A stretch of 64,000 bases of DNA from Procambarus clarkii (taxonomy: Eukaryota; Arthropoda; Malacostraca; Decapoda; Cambaridae): assembly GCF_040958095.1 (NCBI RefSeq), contig NC_091160.1, positions 36,599,665 through 36,663,664 of the forward strand, in the 5' to 3' direction. The position numbers and the translations under genes are program-made. Below are positions 1 through 12,000 of this stretch, piece by piece. Every line of letters begins with the position of its first letter. Within the stretch, counting starts at the first letter, position 1. The notes beneath the pieces are model-generated. The model had not been told where the DNA came from. It searched no databases and saw only the letters and a program-made list of their open reading frames with translations.

Positions 1-24
1 AAAATAAACACGTGATTAAGAATG

Positions 25-207
25 TGACAATGTCAGACCACGGAGGAAAATGAAACAGGAATTTCCTTAAGTACTTTCGTATATTAAATACATCTTCAGA
101 AGGAATGATGTATATTAAATACATCTTCATTCCTTCTGAAGATGTATTTAATATACGAAAGTACTTAAGGAAATTCCTGTTTCATTTTCCTCCGTGGTCT
201 GACATTG

Positions 208-210
<3 letters not shown>
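25..210. repeat. Perfect 83-bp inverted repeat (foldback element)
   Basis: The arms 25-107 and 128-210 are exact reverse complements over 83 nt, separated by a 20-nt spacer. The arms begin TGACAATGTCAGACCACGG and end at the matching TGACATTGTCA side. The right end abuts a long (TA)n tract, a frequent landing site for TA-targeting elements. There is no coding potential. It is either a MITE-like foldback element or an inverted duplication of a dispersed repeat; the lack of any mismatch suggests recent origin or gene conversion. Confidence 0.85.

Positions 211-291
<81 letters not shown>
209..291. repeat. (TA)n microsatellite
   Basis: About 80 bp of nearly pure TA dinucleotide lies directly right of the inverted repeat. 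A short plus-strand open frame here (105-317) is only a translation of it. Confidence 0.95.
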
Positions 292-296
<5 letters not shown>

Positions 297-611
297 TTTT
301 TATTATTGACAAGCTAAGGTATACACAGCAATGTGCTACTACCTTATTTTATATGAAAGGTTCATCAGTGTTCACACTTAAGATATTAGTCAACACCCCA
401 ATACCCACACAAATGTGTGAAGTGTGTGTAGCGAACGAATTAAGGGATATTCCCATAACGTGCGACATAATTGGGAAGGGAATTGACAAACTAAAGACGG
501 AATGAAGTGCAAAGTCGTAAAGGAACTGACGATTGAACTGTCCACTACTGAAACTTGTTTTCAAAAAATCACTGGACCCAGGGATAGTTCCCCTAGATTA
601 CTCAACCACTT

Positions 612-668
612 AGGCTGGACGGTAGACCGACGGTCTCGCTTCATGCAAGTCGGCGTTCAATTCCAGGT
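612..668 (+). repeat. tRNA-like SINE head fragment
   Basis: The segment contains GGACGGTAGACCGACGG followed about 25 bp later by GGCGTTCAATTCC. These resemble a polymerase III A box and B box (GGTTCAANNCC). The similarity ends soon after the B box and the sequence runs into LINE-derived DNA. This is probably a 5' fragment of a tRNA-derived SINE. Confidence 0.5.
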
Positions 669-689
669 TCATAATTTGTACCAAGAGAA

Positions 690-1095
690 ACAAGAACGGC
701 ACTTTCCTGCACCGTGGGAGATTACACCCTTTCCAGTTTTAATCCCTCCCTTTCCACCCAAGAAGCAAATTAGAGATCAGCCCAAGCTTCGTCTTGAGGC
801 AAAGCTCAACGCCTTAAGCCATATTGATGCTCTGTCCACAGAGCATTCTCTCTCTCAAATCAAATACGCTGATGAATCCCTACACCGCACCACGGGTGCA
901 GCTGGAAGTGCAATTGTCCTGACAATGGGCGATGGCTTATATTTTGAGTGGGGAGTCCGTATAAACAACTGGGCCTCTACCCTTCAGACCGAACTATTCA
1001 CCTTGCTCCTTGCACTGAAATGTATACAAGTCTCCAAACTTGATACATTAATTGTAAGTGACTCTTTATCATCCTTAATTGCTCTCAAACTGTAA
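690..1095 (+). pseudogene. LINE RNase H domain fragment (plus copy)
   Basis: The frame ending at 1095 encodes a retrotransposon RNase H domain. Its first motif is degraded to ADES (usual form TDGS), followed by TEL at the second acidic site and SDSLSS at the third. The linker upstream is proline-rich, as is common between RT and RNase H in jockey- and I-like LINEs. The frame stops after IALKL, so the C-terminal third with the SHV/DRAD motif is missing. It is a 5'-truncated and internally broken copy, homologous to the minus copy 0.4 kb away. Confidence 0.75.
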
Positions 1096-1348
1096 CATAC
1101 TCGTGTAAAAAATTTTAAAAAATCTGAATATTAAAAATATTAAATTTCTGGTAGCAGATCATTTTGAATGAAATATTGACACATCGCTGGTACATTGGTT
1201 ATAGGTCATTGGTCTCTGAATTCACGTATCTTTTCGCACTCCATCACATAGTGACGGAAGGTGTGCGAATAATTTTGTTGACACAGTTTACATTTGGTCA
1301 GGTCTACATCAGCAGATAATGAGAATTCCCAGATACTTGTAACCGAGT

Positions 1349-1998
1349 CTAAGCTGAGCAGTAGTAACATCTTAGAGGTCTGCTGATTTTATTGGATGAT
1401 CCATAGATGTGTGGCTCCTCTTGCATGATAGTATGATGATAGATGGAATTACTGGTGTTGATTTCACTTTGCCTCAGATCTACAAGATCTTGTTGAAGTT
1501 CTCGGTGTACTGCTGCTCTCAGATTGCTCATTGACAATCCAAGGTTACACTCAACGGCTCCTTTAAAGGCAGATTCTTTGGCTAACTTATCAGCTCTATC
1601 ATGCATTCGGAGGTCAACATGAGATGGAGACCACATGAAATGAACTCTGTTACCATCCTTAATAATTTTGTTGTATTTGTGTCTAGCTTCGGACACGAGC
1701 ATGTTACAGTTATGTCTTAAAGAGTTGAGAGCATTTAAGGATGATAAGGAGTCACTTACAATTAATGTATCAAGTTTGGAGACTTGTACACATTTCAGTG
1801 CAAGGAGCAAGGCAAATAGTTCGGTCTGAAGGATAGAGGCCCAGTTGTTTATACGGACTCCCCACTCAAAGTACAAGCCATCGCCCATTGTCAGAACAAC
1901 TGCACTTCCAGCTGCACCCGTGGTGCGGTGTATGGAACCATCAGTGTATATGATTTTAGAGAGAGAATGCTCTGTGGACAGAGCATCAAAGAGAGGGC
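1349..1998 (-). pseudogene. LINE RNase H domain, near-complete (minus copy)
   Basis: The minus frame carries a well-preserved LINE-type RNase H: TDGS (first Asp), TEL (Glu), SDSLSS (second Asp), then WSPSHV and a DRADKLAKE segment that ends the domain. Beyond it is the usual tail running to a CYYCSA end. The reading frame is open for about 210 residues, but the RT and endonuclease parts are absent. At about 1998-2000 it is joined to a plus-strand RT fragment of a different element, so the N-terminal residues predicted upstream of DALSTE (up to 2140) belong to that element read backwards. Confidence 0.8.
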
Positions 1999-1999
1999 T

Positions 2000-2862
2000 G
2001 GGCAGACTGCATATTTCTGGACTGCCAGAAAGCCTTTGACACAGTACCACATAAGAGACTAGTGCACAAACTGCAGATGCAGGCAGGAGCGAAAGGAAGG
2101 GTACTCCACTGGATAAGGGAGTACCTAAGCAACAGGACACAGGGAGTCACTGTGCGAGGTGAGGTCTAGGAGTGGCGAGACGTCACCAGTGGAGTACCTC
2201 AGGGATTAGTTCTTGGAACTATACTGTTCCTGATATATGTAAATGAGCTCCCAGAGGGAATAGACTCGTTCCTCTCAATGTTTGCTGATGATGCAAAAAT
2301 TATGAGATGGATTAAGACAAAGGAAGATAGTATGAGGCTACAAGATGACCTAAACAAATCGAAGGAATGGTCCAACATATGGCTACTGAGATTCAACCCA
2401 AGTAAATGTAAGGTAATGAAACTAGGTGGAGGAAATAGGAGGCCAGACACTGGATACCTAATGGGAGATGAAGTCCTTCACGAAACGGACAGAGAGAAAG
2501 ATCTAGGAGTTGATCTCACGCCAAACCTGTCTCCTGAAGCCCATATAAAAAGAATAACATTGGCAGCGTATGGGAGGCTGGCCAACATCAGAACTGCCTT
2601 CAGAAACCTGTGTGAAGATTCTTTTAGAACCTTGTATACCATGTATGTAAGGCCAAGCCTGGAGTATGCGGCCCCAGCATGGAGCCCGTACCTTGTGAAG
2701 CACAAGACGAAGCTGGAAAAGTTCAGAGGTATGCCACTAGGCTAGTCCCAGAACTAAAAGGCATGAGTTACGAGGAAAGGCTGAGTGAACTGCACCTCAC
2801 GTCGCAGGAAGACAGAAGAGCTCGGGGAGACATGATCACCACATACACATGTAACGGTTAAC
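2000..2862 (+). pseudogene. Non-LTR reverse transcriptase C-terminal fragment
   Basis: Conceptual translation gives DCQKAFDTVPHKRL (RT motif A region), a GVPQG block, then FADDAKI (catalytic box). These are followed by the conserved NPSKCKVM, DLGVDLTP and YVRPSLEYAAPAWSP segments and a tail with ATRLVPELKGMSYEERL. There is an in-frame stop (TAG) near 2167 and a frame change near 2735, so it is inactive. The type is CR1/L2/jockey-like; the clade cannot be settled by eye. No 5' part is present. Confidence 0.8.
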
Positions 2863-2901
2863 AAAACAAATGATTGCCCTCAGGTAATTGTATACAGTAG
2901 G

Positions 2902-2999
2902 TGAGATAATGGCCAAAGCCGAAACGTCATTTCTTCATTTTCTGATGTGTGGTTTGGTCATACCTTCAGCAATGTTATTGTGACTCGTCGTCTGCAAAG
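2902..2999 (+). repeat. Diverged copy of the AACGTCGTC dispersed repeat
   Basis: The segment has the order CGAAACGTC, TGTGTGGTTTGGTCA, ATGTTATTGTGACTCGTCG, the same order as the better copies at 28261, 29119 and 8885. It is an old, single-armed copy. Confidence 0.7.
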
Positions 3000-3000
3000 G

Positions 3001-6000
3001 TCCCTATATTTGCCATGATAGTTTTATCGAGGTGGATTTTATAATTCAGCTGTGTTTTTTATATTTACTTTCGGCGGGTAGGCAGTTCCATGGGTTTAAT
3101 AATTATTATTATACCGCTATGGGAAAAAAAGCATCTCCTGTTGTCTATCTTACATTGTGACTTGTTGAGCTTGAAACCGATGCTCCTTGTTTGTGTTACA
3201 TCTGACCTTTTGAAAAAGTTGTCTACCAATATCCTCCAAATTATACAAAAAAAAAAAAAAAAATTGTTAGGTATTTTCAAAATTGTGATGAAATCGTCCC
3301 TGTAATTCGGTCTAACCGGTACGAATTTGCTGAATCCCATCACTGCACAGTTCTATAACTACATAATCCAGCAGGTAAATGTGGTTCAATGACCACTATT
3401 CTAAATACTGTATATTTCTGACGTCATATGATGGGCTAAAATGTTCGAAATTGAGATTCAGTTATGTGTTGGTTTGTTGACGTTGAAACGGACAAGTATT
3501 TGGACATAGAAATTATGTTTGCAATCGTGTCATAACTTGTCCATATAGCTTTATAGATGGGGTATGTGGCAGTGCCTGGGTCTGCCTATCTCTATTTTTT
3601 CCTTCCCTCTCGCTCTCGATCGAGAATCCAAAGCTCGAATCCCGGGCGGGACAAACTGTTTGGACACGTTTCCTATTACCTAATGCACCTGTTCACCTAT
3701 ACATTAAATAATTACCCAGGAGTCAAATGTTGTTTGGTTGCATCCTGGGGAAGAGTCAGTAGTTTGACCTAAGGCTGGAGACCTCGATACAGGATGCATG
3801 ATGTCAGAAGGGTCGGAATCCCTGACGATTTTATTTAGGGGTTCCCAGTTGGCAAAATATGCTAGTTAAATCAACACTATCAATGTTGATTCAATAATAC
3901 ATAAATATCTTATGACTGGATTTACCCGAGGGAGTGCATGGCGATGTTTCCCATTTCGGCATTAGGTGCTAAGCCAGTTTGGCTATGTAACACCAAGTCA
4001 GGAAAATCGAGGTACTGTACTAATATATTACTCAAGATGCTGATGCAAACACACACAGAGTGGCCCTCAGGTAAAATAACTAAGGAATTATCAGAAGAGA
4101 AGAGTGCACTAGCCTGTGCATATAGCACTTGTATAATTTTTTAATATGACTTCATACGAGCATGTCATTGGACATATTTCGCCTAATGTTTGGAGATTCC
4201 CCATGCTTGCTCTATAATGTTCAGGTAGCCTTGGGTAAATTATTTTTCAAGCTTTTAACTTTGGTTTAATAAAGTTATGGATTTTAGCACCTTATATATT
4301 TAACTTCTTTCTATTCACTAACGTTTCTATTTTTATTTATATGTAGTCATGAAAAATAACTCAAATCCATGTTTCAGTTTTTCAGTATCTTCAATGAGAG
4401 GACTGAAACTGCTGGTTTCTTTCAAACACAAACTTTGCTTTATGCTTACACTTCCAAGCTCAATTTTTGTTAATAAAATACCATACAGTGAATGAAACCC
4501 AATAAACTATTTTGTAGAAACTCATTACAGTTAGCACATTTCCTGTTCCTGCTGAATCACAATACTGTATATGCAACAAGCTGTTAGGAATAATTTATCA
4601 TATAGTGTTTCAATCTTGGATATTTTTACCAGCCACAATACTGACATACCAGGAATATGTAAACACTAGTTACTTATTTCATCACTCTGCAACTGCTCGA
4701 GGCCCTGCACATATTACGGGAACCATATATTTTTTTTTTGTCAGGAATGATTTTTAGTTAGGAAATATTTAAGAAAAGACTGTGAAATAACTTTTATATA
4801 TTTCCAAACTGATAGTTCATTTACCACAAACAGATCAAGCCAAAGACAATCTTAGATGAACACTTTTTGAACATGAAAAATATGAATGAATGTCACAATG
4901 TGTCAGAACAAAATTAACAAAATGCAAAATACTGTACTAAAATATTAGGAAAACAGGTTTTTTTTTTTTACAGAGAGCAGTTAGAATGAAGAAGCTTATG
5001 CCTCCAAAATACCTAACTAATGTATGATTTGCTGCACAGGTGACATGAATGAAGGAACATAGTGCATGTGAGACTTCACATGAATTTGTGGTTTGGGGAA
5101 ATATGTAAGAAAATAATGTAATACTACCACATAAAAATACGAGTTGAAATGATAATAAATGATCATAGTATAGTACAGTCAAAGTGGTAGTGTGTAAATA
5201 ACCAAAGATACGACTTGTTTTGGTCAGAAATTAAACGAGTATAGAAATGAAATTTAAGGCAGGCATTTTTGCTTTTAAGGAAGTACTATTGTGTTGTGGA
5301 GCTGCTTGAAGGAGCATGTGGATGTATAAGACAAGTTAGGACTGCGATGGTGGGGAAATTAATACATTTATAAAACAAAAGTGCTACACAGCACCAGGGT
5401 AAAACTGATAGCACAACTCAAAAGTGCAAAAATTGCACTTGAAGTGTAAAAAATATCAGAAACTTAAGAATATTGGTATTGAATGTAATGTACATGTTTA
5501 AGTGTGCATTCATGTTCATGAGCATCTACACGTGTATATATAGAAGGATAAATCCAATTGTGTATGATAATTATGTAGCACAGCCAATTAGTGTGATTAT
5601 TGAATAACTAAAACAATGTTGTTATTTTCTGAAATAGTGGATTTACATAACTACAAGTTCACAAAGCTTTTTTTTTATAAATAATCTAATACAGTAAATA
5701 AATATGCAATATTAATGGATGGTCTTAGTTAGCACTGAAAAGGCTAAAAAAAGGCAAACTTTGTGACCTGTTACATGGCATATCAATCCCACTAACAATT
5801 AATACAACTAGTTTTCCATATCCAGAGTTACCCAAACATAATATTCAATAGTTGTTTCTAGTGTTTTTTGTCACTACTACCAATAATTTTTGGTTTAAAG
5901 TTACTGTTCATGATATTTAATGAAATAGCTGTACCCAAACTACCAAACCACACTTTTTACAGCTTAACTGAATTTACAGAAACAATCCTCAAGAACAACT

Positions 6001-8163
6001 TACAGAATGTTTTCCTATATAAATATCTCACTGCCTGAAATATTCCCTAGCAGATGATGATATACATTTAAACTACTGTAGTCAACACGTGTCCTTTAAT
6101 ATTTGAGCTTTTTAGTTATAGGTCAAGTTACATAATTTGTTACTAATTTCAACTATGGTACCTGAAGCCATTGTTGAAACAGTCACAGGCATTTTATACT
6201 GTCAAAGGAATTCTTGGGAGCAGAATGTTTACTAATAAATGTCACTCAACTTTTTTTTTTTTGTACAAAGCAACATACATCATCAGTATTTAAATAATCA
6301 AAATATATTACTTTAAATAAATTGAGTACAAGTCAATTCAACATATTTATTATAACTCAAGTAACTATCCCAATTTAAATAGGGAGTATCTCAGTACTTA
6401 TGAGGCACACTGGCAAACTTCACCAAGGCTGATAGTAGCACTGACCCTTCACTGGTATAGCTATAATGTCAACTACACTCCACCAATTAAGAGCCTGGAA
6501 ATATGAGAGGGTAGAGCAAACAGATTTGATAAAAGGCTAATACACTACAGTTTCCCCCCAGTGTTAGTTTGGCTGGCATGCCTCAACTGTTTCCTAGAAT
6601 ATACCACAAAATTATTCAACACACAAAAAAATATATGTGTATATATATATATATATATTTATATATATTTGTATATGAAGCTTAAAAGGAGGCAGAAATA
6701 CACACAATCATCTTGTAAAGTTCTTTATCCTTTACTATTAAAAAATATCCATGATATAAACTAACCACAGACATTTGGGAAGGACTTAACATGAGAACAA
6801 TGCTGAATGCACAACTTCCTTGACTACCCATTTAAGATTCCAAGAGCATTCATTCAACACCACTTTCATGTTGAGACCCACTATTTTATGAGGGACGGAA
6901 AAACTCAGAATACCAGTTCTGCTTCCATAAATCTATAGTAATTGGCTATACAAAGCCTCGAGAAACTTGCTAGTGAGAACACCAGGAGCATTTTATTGCA
7001 GTCTCTAATAATGAATGCTCTGTTCCTTTCACATGCTCTAATTTAATTTTACTGTCACTGTGCATTCATCAACTCATAAATGGAAATGCACGAAAGAAGG
7101 TATAGTATTTACCATTGTTCGCATAATTCAAATTTGTTCTCATAACCCCGTCACTAACTGGAGTGAAAATGCCCATTTTGTCATGCTCAACTTATTTTGG
7201 CATCAGATTCACTCCAAGTTACTAATATAAGCAGTAAGTTAAGCATGACTGAAGGGTGTATTTGTTAATAAACTCTGCTTAACAACCCATTCTAAGTCTA
7301 TGCTGTATGGGCCGAGTCCTCAGACATCATTATGTACAGTAAAATGAGGCTAATATTTCAAAAGAATGAGTTATTTCACACTGCTACAGAATGCCTTTAA
7401 TATATATTGAAGCCCTTCTGCAACAGCAAATATAGTCTAAGACAGAGTATCCAATCTGACATAGCAATCTAACAAAACACAATTAACTTGTTATTTTACG
7501 TCTAATAGCAAAGATTCAATAATAAACTTAATGACTATTAACATGTTGATGCAGACGAGTAACACAACCAAGCACGCGCACACTCCAAGAGTGAGGAAGA
7601 ATGGGAGGGGATAGAATGAAAGAGGGAGACTGGGAGAGAAGGAGGGGATGATGTACACACATTGAGACACACAGACCCGGGCACTGATGGGTATCCCATA
7701 TAATGCATGGGTGTATATGTTTAAACACACACACACTATATTATATATATATATAATTGTTGCTGATGTGTAACTTCAACATTTATTTGTCCAGCACTCA
7801 TATGAAAGCCAAAGAATTCTTACTATCAAAACATATGACAAATAAGAACAAAATATAACTGAAGAGAAGTATGATGAAAATGTAATAAGTGTCATGCAAG
7901 TGAAGTTATATTACTGACTGGCTCGCTGAATCAACACCTCAGACCCACGTTCCTATTTATTATTTTGTTCTTTAATATACTATACTGTAGTATGCTTGAT
8001 TTGTTCATAAGAAAAATTTTTAATTAAATTTTTAATTAATTTTTTGCTTCACAGAAATTTGCTGACATTAGCACCTTAGTAGTATACATACATACACACA
8101 CACATATACACACACACAGTGAGAGAAAGGCTGCAGGAATGCACAAGCCATAAATCACTAAGA
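3001..8163. other. Gene-free AT-rich DNA
   Basis: Apart from one SINE (3600-3790), poly-A at 3247-3262, a (TA)n tract near 6637-6670 and (CA)n near 8090-8120, I see no exon, no conserved protein segment and no RNA gene. Short open frames occur at chance density. It could include the far 3' flank or a long 3' UTR of the minus-strand AGFG1 gene, but no evidence in the sequence decides that. Confidence 0.6.
3600..3790 (+). mobile_element. Diverged tRNA-derived SINE
   Basis: A B-box-like AGCTCGAATCCCGGGC is followed by a body (CCTAATGCACCTGTTCACCTA then AATTACCCAGGAGTCA). The body corresponds to the core of the full-length SINE at 39892 (CCCCTGTTACCTAGCAGTAAATAGGTACC). The tRNA head differs from that SINE, so this looks like a second family sharing the same core. 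No tail is recognisable. Confidence 0.6.
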
Positions 8164-8258
8164 ACTCTAAATGACCCGACCAGGATTTGAACCCATGACA
8201 TCAAAGATCACTCCCAAACGTACACAGTACCGTGACCACCGCACCAGCGATCATCTTT
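8164..8258 (-). mobile_element. tRNA-like SINE, left member of an inverted pair
   Basis: Read on the minus strand it has TGGTGCGGTGGTCAC (A-box-like), then GTCATGGGTTCAAATCC (B-box). After this comes GGTCGGGTCATTTAGAGTTC. It is about 85% similar by eye to the plus-strand copy immediately to the right. Confidence 0.65.
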
Positions 8259-8267
8259 CATCTATCC

Positions 8268-8375
8268 TTCAGATGATCAACGGTGTGGTGGCAACTGTAC
8301 TGTGCACGTTTGAGGGGTGATTCTAGATGTCATGGGTTCGAATCCTGGTTGGGTCATTTAGAGTTCTTGGTGATT
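8268..8375 (+). mobile_element. tRNA-like SINE, right member of an inverted pair
   Basis: GGTGTGGTGGCAACTGTAC is followed by GTCATGGGTTCGAATCC and GGTTGGGTCATTTAGAGTTC. It mirrors the minus copy, so the two are arranged head to head with a short spacer. A predicted open frame starting at 8283 is only a read-through of this element. Confidence 0.65.
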
Positions 8376-8884
8376 ATAATATATATAATTATTCACTTAT
8401 TTATTTTTAGGTGGACAATTTCCCACATTAACAGTCGGGACACTCCTCTTCAATTCCAAACTATAAGAATTATGGAATATTTATTAAAAGCTTATATTGT
8501 AAAAGTAAATGTTAAAACAGTTTATAAAGCCTATGTAGCCAGAATTGTGATGATATGTAGCATGCTTAGTTATAAGAGAAAATTCAGTAGCCATTCATAT
8601 TTACTCCATCAAAAAGAAAAGAAAGAAAAAAGAAGAGATGTAACAAAATTAAAACAAAATGGAATGAACTTAATCCAATCTTTGGCATGAAATTTGTTTT
8701 ACTTATTTTTTTTTTTACACAAATTATTACTCAAAATACAAACAAGATTAATCATTTTTCAAACACTGTACTGTGCCAATCTTCTTTCATAATGTAATTT
8801 GGCCTAATGAGTTGCATGAAGAAAAATTGGGGATTAAATTTACATTTACTGTACTAATTTGAATGATAGAAAAATTACTATTAT

Positions 8885-9056
8885 GATGACCAAGCCACAC
8901 ACCAGAAGATGAGGAGACGACAATGTTCTGTTCCGTCCTCGCCCATCATCACAATTGACTTGATAATGGTCCAGGACGGAACAAAACGTCGTCGTCATCT
9001 TGTGGTTCAGTCATCATATTTTCAGCCACGTTATTGTGCATCGTCGTCTGCAAAAT
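8885..9056. repeat. Foldback copy of the AACGTCGTC dispersed repeat
   Basis: The left arm reads GACCAAGCCACACACCAGAAG then GACGAC; the right arm reads CAAAACGTCGTCGTC then CTTGTGGTTCAGTCATC. The right flank ends with CCACGTTATTGTGCATCGTC. The arrangement is the same as at 29119-29305 but more diverged. Confidence 0.7.
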
Positions 9057-12000
9057 TACACGTACTATTTGTTAAAAGCCTTGTTACATACTTCTTGGGT
9101 GCCAAGAGATGAACCCTTTTACAGTACTGTGGAAGTAGTGTGGCAAGCTGGGTACAAGAGAGATACAAAATGCTGCTGGGCAAAGTAGTGTAAGTGAGGC
9201 TGCAACAACAATTAAGAAATTGATAACAGAAAACGAAAGCACTACACAGAATATACTGTGCAAGGAGACATTTAACTTTTATGAAATTAGACAATACATT
9301 CTTCAGTAGTATTGTAATCATAAATCATTGAAGTACCTGCTAATATCATTAAGCCTTTTGTCTATCAAATAAACAAACTTGCTAAATATTACTTATCAAT
9401 CCCATGAAGCAAATTTACTTCTTAAGACAACTGAAGTTCTGTCTAATTAAAGTGTAAGGAGTTGACATGTGAAACAGCCTCATAAATGCATTTGCTGTAT
9501 GTCTACGGTATGAGTGTGCATTCATGGCAAAAATTATAAAAGTGTATGTCAAGATTTATGAGCCATGTATGGTGTGAGAGAAGGGCTCCTAATAGGAATA
9601 GGGATTCCCTAACTACATTAATTTTTGAAATAGTAACTGTCACTTCCTTCTACTCAACAGGATGCTCCAGGCATAATTTGCTCTACACAGCATAGATAAA
9701 TCACATCTTATACCAACCTTGATTGATCCTCAATTTATGTGCTTCTTAAATAGTCCTTCTTCAATATGAGGAAATCTCTTTGTGTTATAAATAATTAACA
9801 ACAAAATATAATGTACAGTACTAGGAATGGTCAGTGACACACTCCTCATGTTTGTGGTTAACTTTATCACAGAAAGATCCCAAACACTTTTTAAGTGGAT
9901 CATGTCAATATGTGACTGCCCAGCTGACAACACAATGCACAGATAAACATTTTCAGAATTATTTGTTTACTGTACAATTGATGCAAGAGTTCAATGCACC
10001 TGTTGCTACCTGTCTTTAGTGATAATGTTCGTAATGTCATAGTTAACTATATATATATTCACAAAGATTATTTATATAGTTATGTCATACACAAAAAATA
10101 TATTCAACACGACATTAAACTGTATTGCAGACCTCTGATACCACGGGAAGTATCACATCTTGGTGAACATTTCTGTGCAAAATTAATTTTTTTGTGCAAA
10201 ATTAATTTTTTGTATAAAATATACTAAATAAAAATTAATATGAAACTAAATTGTAAAAAAAAAAAAAAAAAAAAAAAAATTAAGAGGACCTCTAATGAAA
10301 GTGAAAGGATTCATTAGAGCACACTGAATCTGGTCTGCTTAGTTATAAGAAGTCAAGGTGAGATTATTGAAGAATTCCCAGATGTAGACAGTGTGAATGT
10401 GTAATTACACACACAGTCAAAATCAGGAAATTCCTCAATAATCTCTCGCCTTGACTTCTTAGGTGTGTGAACGTAAAGATGATTTTAATGAGCCCACGTA
10501 TATAAAAGAACTAGTTTCATGGAAACCAACACAAATGGCTAGTAAAGACTATATTATAATTTCTGACCCTCTTCAAACACTATTTCCTTGGCCCAACAGC
10601 CCAACTTTATGGGCACAAATTTTACATTATTCATCACAGATGTTATGTAATGTTGGGATTTAGGCCTGTGTCAGGCACGGGGACCAGATGGGTTAAGCAA
10701 CACTATTGTGTGTGCATGTGTAGCGCGCATGTCATGCACTGCATCAAGGTAATGGCAGATATCATACATTCTTATTTTCCCAATTTATTACATTTCTTGT
10801 TTAGCTACTCATACTATATATTCTCTAAGCGGAAAACATTTAATTTGCCATTTGAGACAAATTAGACACTGTTTTTTTAGAGAGACTTTCTTTCTACTGA
10901 AACAGTACTGCATACGTATACAATCAGTTTATTTTGCCATTATATTTGTTAAAGTGACCAAGATACTTGGGTAAGATTTCTGTAGTCAACTGCAGAAATT
11001 ATGTGCATCAGATATTATGCAGTGCACACACCACTCAATTTCCTTCACTTACATTTTTCTTAAGAAGAAAACAAGAGAAAATGTTTGCTACTGTTAAAGC
11101 ATCCTGCACATTTGTTCAGTTATCATATACACAAAGACACTGCATAAATTTTGCAATATGAAATGAAGGAAAGCATAGAAGCACTGCCACAACATTCAAG
11201 GAGAGAAGCAAACTTAATAAAGAAGAAAAAAGTAATAGAAACCATAAATATTTAATGACAACATCTAGAGATATATTACCATGGTTAAAATAGCACTCCT
11301 TCAATAAAAGTGCAGCAGTGCTTCAGAAAGCAAAAGCAGCTGGCTCACACATGCTCCATGCACATGCCTAAACAGGACAGGATTAGGGCACAAGCTTTAT
11401 ACAGACTAAAATGAACATCACAAAACAGATAAGCAAAATTACAAGAAAACAAAACTTTTTGATCTGTTAGAGTGAGCCGATCTACATTCTTGGAACACTA
11501 GTAAATTATATCAAATTAAATACATAAAAATTTAACAGTAAGTATCTATTACCTGTATTCTTAACCATTTTGAAAGTTTCTAAGTTCCATCAGTGTAACA
11601 ACTCTTGAAATTTGAAAGCAAAATAGCTTATCAATGAACACCATAAAATAATTTTTCTCTATACTGTAGTTCAGAATAAAACATTGAGAAATTGGCAACT
11701 CACATTATTGTCTCTACTGAGCTTGCACAAATAAAGTGTGTGATTAGCTCCCATGTACTGGGTAAAAAAATGAGAAAGACCGAGATGCTTAATATGCTGT
11801 GATAACTCGACTCACACTGTGTTTTAGACTGATACCATTCTGGCTCCAGAAGGCAACAGCTAAACAAGCGAGGTAGTACATTCATACAAGTCTTCATACC
11901 ATGAAGACCTGGGTGATGCACATAATACCTGTGTTAGAATATGCATTAATAAAATATTTTAAACTTTCAATAAAACAAATATATTTAACAAATGATATTA

